From Bacillota bacterium (GTDB taxonomy: Bacteria; Bacillota_I; Bacilli_A; RF39; UBA660), in the NCBI GenBank assembly GCA_018381595.1, contig JAGZRP010000067.1:1-5583 (forward strand): a DNA stretch of 5,583 nt, given 5' to 3'. Positions 1 through 5,036 of the stretch are shown here, piece by piece. The position numbers and the translations under genes are program-made. The first letter of the stretch is position 1. The number at the start of each line of letters is the position of its first letter. The notes under the pieces were generated by a model. It was not told the DNA's origin. It ran no database searches and saw only the letters and a list, made by a program, of their open reading frames with translations.

Positions 1-199
1 TGGTCAAGTAGTTGAAAAAGTTGAATTATTTGACGTTTATAAAGGTGCTCAAATACCAGAAGGTAAGAAGAGTATTGCATATGCTATAGCTTATAGAGAT
101 CCAAGCAAAACTTTAAAAGATAAAGATATAAATAAAGTTCATGATAAAATATTAAGAGCTTTAGAATATAAGCTAGGAGCTCAATTAAGAGAGCAATAA
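1..199 (+). CDS. pheT: Phenylalanine--tRNA ligase beta subunit, C-terminal end (partial)
   Basis: Only the last 65 residues are present, read from base 2 and ending at a TAA at 197-199; the 5' end lies outside the window. The fragment looks like the FDX-ACB (ferredoxin-fold anticodon-binding) domain that closes bacterial PheT. Key visible pieces are VELFDVYKG near the start, the strand [11 protein letters not shown], and the closing helix with [20 protein letters not shown]. In the family, PheT pairs with PheS as a cytoplasmic (alpha-beta)2 enzyme that charges tRNA-Phe, and this domain contacts the tRNA. A strong terminator follows immediately, so this is the last gene of its transcript. Four of five Ile codons are ATA and all three Arg codons are AGA, matching the following zapA segment and unlike the genes to the right. 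Identification is confident from the sequence style of this domain. Confidence 0.93.
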
Positions 200-206
200 T
201 AGTTTT

Positions 207-250
207 AAATATGTTATGTATATGTTAAAATGTACATAACATATTTTTTA
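207..250 (+). terminator. Rho-independent terminator after pheT
   Basis: A perfect 14-bp inverted repeat (arms 207-220 and 233-246, containing ATGTTATGTA and its complement) encloses a 12-base loop. Its right arm runs straight into a T-rich run at 244-249. It starts 7 bases after the pheT stop. The stem is almost all A/T pairs but long, so it is a credible intrinsic terminator. Because the arms are flanked by A's on the left and T's on the right, it could also act on the opposite strand. Confidence 0.75.
223..231 (+). promoter_or_regulatory. Possible extended -10 promoter for zapA inside the terminator loop
   Basis: TGTTAAAAT fits the extended -10 pattern (TG, one base, then TAAAAT, 5 of 6 to TATAAT). 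Seventeen bases upstream is only a poor -35 candidate (TTTTAA, 203-208). A start near 237-239 would leave about 40 bases of leader before zapA. The zapA gene lies beyond a terminator and so probably needs a promoter, but this match is weak in such AT-rich DNA. Confidence 0.2.
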
Positions 251-279
251 TTATGGAAGTAAGAGGTGTTTAAGGAAGT

Positions 280-1419
280 ATGGCGACTGTTACGGTAACA
301 ATAAATGGAGTTGAATATAATTTAAAAGGCCATGAAGACGGAGAATATTTAAAAAAAGTAGCTGAATACGTAGAAGAAAAAACACAAGAGATGGCAACAA
401 AAAATAATAAATTAAGTGCACTTGGAGTTTTATCTTTATCTGCATTAAACATAGCTGATGAATTATTTAAAGGAAACGATGAATATAATCAACTTATAGA
501 TTATTATGAAAAAGTAAAATCTGAATTAGAAAAGTCCAAAAAAGAAATAGAAGATCTTAAAGAACTAGAAGGAGAAAGTGTTTCTTTAAAGGAAAAACTA
601 GATAAGATTACTTCAGAGAAAGAAGCCTTAGAAAAGAGTTTTAATGAATTAAAAGATAAAAAAGATAAGAATTTAATTCCAAAATTATATGAAGAAACCG
701 GTGTTGTGATTAATGAGAATGTAAGCGGATACTTAGATGCTCAAATAGGGGATACGATTGTTCTGACATATAATAATGAAAACCATGAATATAAAGTATT
801 AGGAATTACGGAAGAATTTATTGGAAGTAATATTTATATGAGTCGTGAAGAATTAAGTCGTTTATTAGGTCTTCCAAAAGTCGCTTACAATAAAAAATAC
901 AGTAAAGATAAAAAATATGCGGATACTTCTAAATTGTCGGAACAAGAGAAAAAAGAAATTGGAAATATTATGAATTTCGATGACTTAGAGAGAAACATTA
1001 GAAAACAAATGCAACTATTTAATACTTCTATTTATATTGTTATTTTCTTCGCATCTTTTATGGCACTTGTGATTATTGCAGTGATTGCCAATATTGTAGT
1101 AGAAGAAAATAAGAAAACCATTTCTCTTATGAAAGTCATGGGTTATAAAAATCATGAAATTTCATCGGTTGTATTAAATATTTATACTCCATTTGTCATT
1201 GTTGCTTATTTATTATCTATCCCAACGATGATATATTTATTAAAATCAATTGTTGCTATATTAACCAAGGATACAAATATGGTATTTCCAATTAGTATGT
1301 CCCCACTAATGGCAATTGTAGGGTTAATTTCTTTAGTGGTTGCCTACTACATTGCAATTAACCTATCTAGACGTGTATTGAATAAAGTACCACTTGCAGT
1401 GGCATTGAAAAGGGAGTAG
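280..1419 (+). CDS. Chimeric frame: ZapA N-terminal part joined to FtsX-type ABC permease C-terminal part
   Basis: This single 379-codon frame holds two unrelated proteins. Residues 1 to about 130 are ZapA, the cytoplasmic FtsZ-ring-stabilising protein: a small head domain (VTVTINGVEYNLKG, then SALNIADELFK near 55-64) followed by a Glu/Lys-rich coiled coil at about 68-130. From about residue 131 it becomes the end of a MacB/FtsX-family permease. An outer-domain remnant contains GVVINENVSG and AQIGDTI (141-160). Three membrane segments lie near 250-274, 300-326 and 341-362, and the conserved cytoplasmic loop ENKKTISLMKVMGY is at 276-289. The start ATG at 280 has a GAGGTG-type ribosome site at 263-268, rather far (11 bases); a second purine run at 272-278 is too close. 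The ATPase gene starts 3 bases after the stop, as expected for the permease. The permease's leading membrane helix and most of its outer domain are missing. ZapA may be complete or clipped at its tail. I regard the join as an assembly chimera or recombination scar, not a designed fusion; both halves are recognised with good confidence. Confidence 0.8.
   Translation: MATVTVTINGVEYNLKGHEDGEYLKKVAEYVEEKTQEMATKNNKLSALGVLSLSALNIADELFKGNDEYNQLIDYYEKVKSELEKSKKEIEDLKELEGESVSLKEKLDKITSEKEALEKSFNELKDKKDKNLIPKLYEETGVVINENVSGYLDAQIGDTIVLTYNNENHEYKVLGITEEFIGSNIYMSREELSRLLGLPKVAYNKKYSKDKKYADTSKLSEQEKKEIGNIMNFDDLERNIRKQMQLFNTSIYIVIFFASFMALVIIAVIANIVVEENKKTISLMKVMGYKNHEISSVVLNIYTPFVIVAYLLSIPTMIYLLKSIVAILTKDTNMVFPISMSPLMAIVGLISLVVAYYIAINLSRRVLNKVPLAVALKRE
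651..682. other. Putative chimera junction between ZapA and permease sequences
   Basis: The ZapA coiled coil ends and permease sequence begins in this interval (codons 125-135 of the frame). It contains a perfect tandem direct repeat of the 9-mer AAAAGATAA (651-659 and 660-668), which encodes most of KDKKDKN. Ile codon choice flips from ATA to ATT right after it. The exact breakpoint cannot be placed to the base because the A-rich repeat could belong to either side. Confidence 0.7.
1411..1416 (+). promoter_or_regulatory. Ribosome binding site of the ABC ATPase gene
   Basis: AGGGAG lies 6 bases before the ATG at 1423 and is inside the last codons of the permease, so the two genes are translationally close-packed, as in permease/ATPase operons. 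Confidence 0.6.
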
Positions 1420-1422
1420 AGT

Positions 1423-2130
1423 ATGGAAAAATTAATAGAGATTAAAAAATTAGTAAAGACGTACCATGTTGGAGATGTTCCAACCCATGCGTTAAATGGG
1501 GTTGATTTAACCATTCATAAAGGTGAGATTTTAGTTATTCTAGGTCCTAGTGGAAGTGGTAAAACAACATTACTAAATTGTATGTCTGGTCTTGATAATG
1601 CAACAAGTGGTGAAATACTTTATGAAGGAAAAGATATTGTAAAATTATCAGATAGAAAAAAGACAAAGTTTCGTAAAGATAATTTAGGGTTTATTTTTCA
1701 AACTTACAATTTATTAGAACATTTAAATGTTTATGAGAATATTTTAGTAGGTGCGAAGCTAGGCAAAGTAAAAGCAGATATTGATAAAATCATTGATACT
1801 GTGGGTTTAACCGTTCATAGAAAAAAACATATCTCTGAGTTATCAGGAGGAGAGCAACAACGTGTTTCGATTGCTCGTGCTCTTGCAAAACATCCAAAAG
1901 TAATGTTCTGTGATGAACCAACCGGAGCTTTGGATGAGAAAACAGGTAAAGTGGTATTAGAATCATTAATCGAAGCCAATGAAGTATTAGGAACTACTAT
2001 GATTATTATTACCCATAACCCTGGAATCGCTCAAATTGGAGATAGAGTGATTCGTATGAATAGTGGAGAAATTGTAGAACTTCACAAAAACAAGAAAAGA
2101 ACAGCTCCAAAAGATATTCCATGGGGATAA
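1423..2130 (+). CDS. ABC transporter ATP-binding protein, MacB/LolD type
   Basis: This 235-residue protein is a complete nucleotide-binding subunit. Walker A is GPSGSGKT at 41-48, the Q-loop Gln is 93, the signature LSGGEQQ is at 140-146, and Walker B ends in CDEP with Asp164 and Glu165. The D-loop GALD is at 168-171 and the switch His is 198. All catalytic residues are intact. The overall style (ALNGVDLTIHKGE, then IFQTYNLLEHLNVYENI) is that of ATPases that pair with FtsX-like permeases: MacB macrolide/peptide export, LolD lipoprotein release, or Bce-type peptide detoxification. It should bind the cytoplasmic face of the permease encoded 3 bases upstream and couple ATP hydrolysis to mechanical movement rather than classical import. 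The substrate cannot be told from sequence. The short basic tail after about residue 221 (HKNKKR, then DIPWG) is not part of the core fold. A hairpin terminator follows directly, making it the last gene of its operon. FtsE is unlikely because a better FtsE lies at 5037. Confidence 0.92.
   Translation: MEKLIEIKKLVKTYHVGDVPTHALNGVDLTIHKGEILVILGPSGSGKTTLLNCMSGLDNATSGEILYEGKDIVKLSDRKKTKFRKDNLGFIFQTYNLLEHLNVYENILVGAKLGKVKADIDKIIDTVGLTVHRKKHISELSGGEQQRVSIARALAKHPKVMFCDEPTGALDEKTGKVVLESLIEANEVLGTTMIIITHNPGIAQIGDRVIRMNSGEIVELHKNKKRTAPKDIPWG
1840..1866 (+). repeat. 27-base exact repeat in the ABC signature region, copy 1
   Basis: These bases encode the LSGGEQQRV stretch of the MacB/LolD-type ATPase and are identical to 5454-5480 in ftsE. 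After one mismatch a further 7 bases also match. The repeat comes from shared motif plus shared codon choice, not from a mobile element. Confidence 0.85.
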
Positions 2131-2132
2131 GG

Positions 2133-2158
2133 AAGAAAGGATCAAACCTTTCTTTTTT
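2133..2158 (+). terminator. Rho-independent terminator after the ABC ATPase gene
   Basis: An 8-bp stem (AAGAAAGG at 2133-2140 with CCTTTCTT at 2147-2154) closes a 6-base loop and ends in a T run to 2158. It begins 3 bases after the TAA stop at 2128-2130. Two G-T pairs could extend it. The T run abuts the promoter of the next gene. Confidence 0.8.
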
Positions 2159-2159
2159 C

Positions 2160-2168
2160 TGTTATAAT
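2160..2168 (+). promoter_or_regulatory. Extended -10 promoter for the phospholipase C-like gene
   Basis: TGTTATAAT is a perfect extended -10 element (TG, one base, TATAAT at 2163-2168). No good -35 is seen at the usual distance, where the bases belong to the preceding terminator hairpin; an extended -10 can compensate. Transcription would start near 2174-2176, about 17 bases before the chosen start codon, giving a very short leader. Confidence 0.65.
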
Positions 2169-2178
2169 GAATAAGAAT

Positions 2179-2184
2179 AGGAGG
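2179..2184 (+). promoter_or_regulatory. Ribosome binding site that decides the start of the phospholipase C-like gene
   Basis: A perfect AGGAGG sits only 1 base from the first in-frame ATG (2186) but 7 bases from the second (2192). The second ATG is therefore the likely start. Confidence 0.8.
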
Positions 2185-2191
2185 AATGATT

Positions 2192-2917
2192 ATGCCGTCT
2201 TGGCCAATCCATTTAGCAATTTCAAAACAATTGAATCGTAATTGGAATTTACCAAAAAGTGAATTTATATATGGTAATATTATGCCTGATGCAGATGGAA
2301 GATTGGTTCCTATTTCTGTTTCTGTCCCAAGAAAAACGTCTCATTTCTCGAAAGAAATTGACTTAAATGGAAAAAAGGTATTACTTCCTGATGTAGAAGC
2401 ATTTCGCAGAAAATATCAATCTTATATAGATAATCCTGTTGTAATAGGATATCTTGTTCACTTATTAACAGATTATTATTTCAATCGTATTTTTAATGAG
2501 CACTATTGTAAATATAATAAAGAGGGAGATTTTATTGGCGTTCAATTAAAAAATCAAAAATTTTTATATTGCTCTTATAATGAGGCGAATCGTATGAAAC
2601 AAAAAGATTTTGCAAAGTTTGAGTATTTATTTGAAAAAAATAATATGCTTGGAAAATCTGAATATGAAGAATCTATCTATCACCATGCTGGTTGGATTTC
2701 AGAATTTTCATTTACCGAGTCTGATGTAATTTCTGTCATGAAATATATTTATGAACTACAAGTGAAAGAGGTATATTCCCATTTAGATATCGATAGTTAT
2801 CAATATCAAATTTTTTCAGAGAGTATCTTACTGACTTATTTTTATTCCTGCATTAATTTCATTCATTCTTATTTTGACCACTATCAATTACTTCCACTTA
2901 AAAAAAACGATGAATAG
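2192..2917 (+). CDS. Zinc-dependent phospholipase C-like protein
   Basis: The protein has 241 residues from the ATG at 2192, chosen because AGGAGG is 7 bases upstream; the ATG at 2186 would add only two residues. It begins MPSWPIHLAI, a start typical of proteins related to the zinc-dependent phospholipase C / S1-P1 nuclease fold (Pfam Zn_dep_PLPC type). Likely metal ligands in family positions are His7, Asp33 in YGNIMPDA, His51 in TSHF, and His90 and Asp94 in GYLVHLLTDYYFN. There is no signal peptide or membrane helix, so it probably stays in the cytoplasm, unlike secreted clostridial alpha-toxin. The first half carries all the conserved motifs. The second half (about 130-241) is rich in Tyr, Phe and Glu and was not recognised. 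It has its own promoter and is bracketed by terminator-like hairpins, so it appears to be a single-gene unit. The family link is inferred from motif pattern; the true substrate is unknown, and a non-enzymatic or different hydrolase role is possible. Confidence 0.7.
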   Translation: MPSWPIHLAISKQLNRNWNLPKSEFIYGNIMPDADGRLVPISVSVPRKTSHFSKEIDLNGKKVLLPDVEAFRRKYQSYIDNPVVIGYLVHLLTDYYFNRIFNEHYCKYNKEGDFIGVQLKNQKFLYCSYNEANRMKQKDFAKFEYLFEKNNMLGKSEYEESIYHHAGWISEFSFTESDVISVMKYIYELQVKEVYSHLDIDSYQYQIFSESILLTYFYSCINFIHSYFDHYQLLPLKKNDE

Positions 2918-2920
2918 TTT

Positions 2921-2946
2921 TCTATCCTGAGGTAGATATTCATTTT
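2921..2946 (+). terminator. Weak hairpin, possible terminator after the phospholipase C-like gene
   Basis: TCTATC at 2921-2926 can pair with GGTAGA at 2931-2936 (one G-T pair) around a CTGA loop, followed by the T-rich but interrupted run TATTCATTTT. It starts 3 bases after the stop codon. The stem is only 6 bp and it overlaps the -35 region of the next promoter, so read-through is likely. Confidence 0.35.
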
Positions 2947-2961
2947 AAAACATGTTATAAT
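2933..2961 (+). promoter_or_regulatory. Promoter of prfB (extended -10)
   Basis: TGTTATAAT at 2953-2961 is a perfect extended -10 element. TAGATA at 2933-2938 matches the -35 consensus at 4 of 6 positions with 17-base spacing. The start of transcription would be near 2967-2969, about 20 bases before the prfB ATG. Confidence 0.7.
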
Positions 2962-2975
2962 TGTATAGGAATGAT

Positions 2976-2980
2976 AGGAG
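2976..2980 (+). promoter_or_regulatory. Ribosome binding site of prfB
   Basis: AGGAG lies 7 bases before the ATG at 2988. This fixes the start of the short zero-frame leader of prfB, which is needed because the main reading frame has no suitable start codon of its own. Confidence 0.75.
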
Positions 2981-2987
2981 AGATACT

Positions 2988-4092
2988 ATGGAACTGTATG
3001 AGATTACAAATTACTATCAGGATTATAAAAAAAGAATATTAGACTTATGGAGGTCACTTTGAAGCACGAGATGTAAAAAATCAAATCCAACAATTAGAAT
3101 CAGAAACATCACTACCTGATTTTTGGAGTGATAGAAAACGTAGCCAATCCATTATCGATGAATTAAATGGACTAAAAAAGGATTATGAAAGTGTTTCTAA
3201 ACTCAAAGAGGAAATCGATGGAAACATAGAACTATTGGATTTGGTAAAAGAAAATAGTGATGAAGAAATACAAATGATGTTAGAAGAAACAATTTCTAGC
3301 ATTCAATCTCGTTTAGAAGAATTAGAAATTAGTTTATTATTAAATGGAAAGTATGATGCATTGGGCGCTATTTTAGAAATTCATTCTGGTGCTGGTGGAA
3401 CAGAGGCTTGTGATTGGGCAAACATGTTATATCGTATGTATGCACGTTGGTGTGAAAAACACGGTTATAAAATGGAACAGGTTGCAAGTGAAGATGGTGA
3501 TGAAGCGGGTATCAAAAGTGTTACTGTATTAATCACGGGAAGAAATGTCTACGGATATTTAAAATGTGAAAAGGGAGTACATCGTTTGGTTCGTATTTCC
3601 CCATTTGATTCCAATAGTAGAAGACACACCTCATTCGCATCGGTTGACGTAACTCCACTTTTTGATGGAATGGATACAGACATTGAAATCAAAGAGTCTG
3701 ATTTAAAAATTGATGTTTACCGTTCTAGTGGAGCAGGAGGACAACATGTCAACAAAACAGAAAGTGCTGTCCGCATTACTCACTTACCAACAGGAATTGT
3801 AGTGACCTGCCAAAATGAGCGTAGTCAGATTCAAAATCGTGAGCGAGCAATGGAAGTATTAAAAAATAAATTATATCAATTAGAACTAGAAAAAAGAGAG
3901 GCTCATTTACAATCTATTAAAGGAGATTTAATGAAAATCGATTTTGGAAGTCAAATCAGAAGTTATGTCATGCACCCATATAGTTTAGTAAAAGATCATC
4001 GTACAAATACAGAGAGTACCAATGTTTCAAATGTATTGGATGGAGATATTGATTTATTTATCAATGCCTTTTTGAAGAAGGAGGAAGCTTGA
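2988..4092 (+). CDS. prfB: Peptide chain release factor 2, with programmed +1 frameshift
   Basis: RF2 recognises UAA and UGA stop codons on the ribosome and triggers release of the finished protein. The gene starts at ATG 2988 and reads 24 codons to an in-frame TGA at 3060-3062. Translation must then slip +1 (CTT at 3057-3059, next codon GAA at 3061) and continue to the TGA at 4090-4092. The joined protein has 367 residues, against 365 in E. coli. The stop-recognition tripeptide SPF falls at 204-206 and the catalytic GGQ at 250-252, inside RSSGAGGQHVN; the E. coli positions are nearly the same. Residue 246, next to the catalytic loop, is Ser. The N-terminal part is a Glu/Lys-rich helical domain. 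A start at TTG 3235 would discard this domain and has no ribosome site. The broken frame is therefore regulation, not decay. The downstream membrane-protein gene overlaps the stop by one base, so the two are co-transcribed and probably translationally coupled. Confidence 0.96.
3049..3062 (+). promoter_or_regulatory. RF2 autoregulatory +1 frameshift site
   Basis: The element has its three classic parts: an internal Shine-Dalgarno-like GGAGG (3049-3053), a 3-base spacer (TCA), and the slippery CTT followed by TGA (3057-3062). In E. coli the same spacing separates the internal Shine-Dalgarno sequence from CUU UGA. When RF2 is scarce the ribosome pauses at UGA and slips forward to make more RF2; when it is abundant translation stops at codon 25. 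The base after the stop is A here, not C as in E. coli. Confidence 0.95.
4078..4084 (+). promoter_or_regulatory. Ribosome binding site that decides the yitT-family start
   Basis: AAGGAGG, within the last codons of prfB, is 7 bases from ATG 4092 and only 4 from TTG 4089. The ATG, which overlaps the prfB stop as ATGA-style TGATG, is the better start. Confidence 0.8.
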
Positions 4093-4973
4093 TGTTTTTT
4101 AAAAAGAAACAATTATTAGATGAGAATATCATGAAAAATATATATAAAAAAGATAGACTAGTTAGATATTCTCAATTCTTTTTAGGAGCACTATTAGTTG
4201 CACTATCATTTAATTTATTTATATTACCAAATAAAATTGTATATGGAATGAGTGGTATTGGTGTTATTATGAATGCTACTTTAGGGCTTGAACCTTCCAC
4301 CGTTATTTTAATTGGTTCGATTATTTTATTAATTATGAGTTATTTCTTACTAGGAAAAGAAAAGACCGTGAATTCGATACTAGGTTCTATTGTGGTTCCA
4401 ATCTTTATCCGATTAACTGCATTTGTTCCAGAATATGTTCAAATCGATATGAATGATCCATTATTGATTACTTTGTTTGGAGCATTTGTGACTGGATTTG
4501 GTATGGGTCTTGTATTTAAAGCAGGGTATACAACAGGAGGAACCGATATTTTGAATCAAATTGTTTCTAAGTACTTTCATATGTCACTTGGAAACGCGAT
4601 GTATTGTACCGATGGTTTAATCGTTGCAAGTTCCTTCTTCTTCTTTGGAGCTTCTAAATTGCTTTATTCCATCATTTCGCTTTATATTATTAGTTTGATG
4701 ACGGATAAAGTGATTTTAGGAGTTTCTAACTCAAAAGCTTTCTACATTATTACAGACCATGAAACAGCAGTGAAGAAGTTTATCATGGAACATTTATCAC
4801 ATGGTGTGACGGTCTTAGATGGTCGTGGTGGTTTTACAGGAAATCATCAAAAAGTAATTATGTGTATTATTCCAACAAAAGAATACTTTGTTGCTAAAGA
4901 AGGAATTCGAGAAATTGATAAAGATGCATTCTTCCTAGTAACAGATGCATATGAAGTCAATGGTGGAGAATAG
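4092..4973 (+). CDS. YitT family membrane protein (DUF161 + DUF2179)
   Basis: This 293-residue protein starts at ATG 4092, sharing one base with the prfB stop. After a basic N-terminus, a hydrophobic membrane domain runs from about 27 to 206 with roughly six segments (near 27-46, 50-64, 69-88, 95-112, 124-143 and 168-206, the last perhaps two). The family hallmark GYTTGGTDILNQI is at 145-157. A soluble C-terminal DUF2179-type domain follows (about 212-290), with GRGGFTGNHQKVIMCIIP at 244-261 and IDKDAFFLVTDAYEV at 275-289. Both domains in this order define the YitT/YqfU/YpjC-type proteins that are numerous in Firmicutes. They sit in the cytoplasmic membrane with the tail probably inside. Their function is not firmly established; transport or ligand sensing by the tail are guesses. 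The tight coupling to prfB suggests shared transcription rather than shared function. The family assignment is secure; which of the several paralogues this is cannot be told. Confidence 0.93.
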   Translation: MFFKKKQLLDENIMKNIYKKDRLVRYSQFFLGALLVALSFNLFILPNKIVYGMSGIGVIMNATLGLEPSTVILIGSIILLIMSYFLLGKEKTVNSILGSIVVPIFIRLTAFVPEYVQIDMNDPLLITLFGAFVTGFGMGLVFKAGYTTGGTDILNQIVSKYFHMSLGNAMYCTDGLIVASSFFFFGASKLLYSIISLYIISLMTDKVILGVSNSKAFYIITDHETAVKKFIMEHLSHGVTVLDGRGGFTGNHQKVIMCIIPTKEYFVAKEGIREIDKDAFFLVTDAYEVNGGE

Positions 4974-4979
4974 AAAAAA

Positions 4980-5007
4980 TTGGAAAATAAAAAAAGAGTG
5001 ATATGTT
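4980..5007 (+). promoter_or_regulatory. Weak possible promoter before ftsE
   Basis: TTGGAA at 4980-4985 and TATGTT at 5002-5007 each match consensus at 4 of 6 positions with 16-base spacing. No terminator with a T run is visible in the 63-base gap after the YitT gene, so ftsE may simply be read through from the prfB promoter. Chance matches of this quality are common in AT-rich DNA. Confidence 0.2.
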
Positions 5008-5023
5008 GTATCATAAAATAGAT

Positions 5024-5029
5024 AGGTGG
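5024..5029 (+). promoter_or_regulatory. Ribosome binding site of ftsE
   Basis: AGGTGG lies 7 bases before ATG 5037 and supports that start, which also matches the usual FtsE N-terminus (a short strand leading to VKKRY). Confidence 0.6.
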
Positions 5030-5036
5030 TTAGGTT

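Noticed and set aside
270..452. 60-codon reverse-strand frame
   Set aside because: It lies opposite the ZapA coding sequence, has no ribosome site or recognisable domain, and its hydrophobic look is the mirror of Lys/Glu-rich coiled-coil codons.
600..720. Mobile element or attachment site at the ZapA/permease junction
   Set aside because: No transposase or integrase, no inverted terminal repeats and no tRNA end are visible near it; only a short A-rich tandem repeat is present.
280..1419. A genuine novel membrane-anchored ZapA protein
   Set aside because: The membrane part is the tail of a permease whose ATPase follows at once, the codon style changes at the join, and the topology would put an outer domain in the cytoplasm.
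2186..2191. ATG 2186 as start of the phospholipase C-like gene
   Set aside because: It is only 1 base from AGGAGG; ATG 2192 has the normal 7-base spacing and gives the family-like MPSWP start.
2988..3062. prfB leader as a separate 24-residue peptide gene or the whole as a pseudogene
   Set aside because: The internal Shine-Dalgarno, CTT and TGA are the known RF2 frameshift signal, and the joined length and motif positions match RF2.
3235..4092. prfB as a shorter gene starting at TTG 3235
   Set aside because: No ribosome site precedes it, and the same frame continues upstream with RF2-like sequence to the frameshift site at 3060.
4974..5036. Terminator between the YitT gene and ftsE
   Set aside because: Only a 5-bp TGATA/TATCA stem (4999-5013 region) can be drawn and it has no T run after it.
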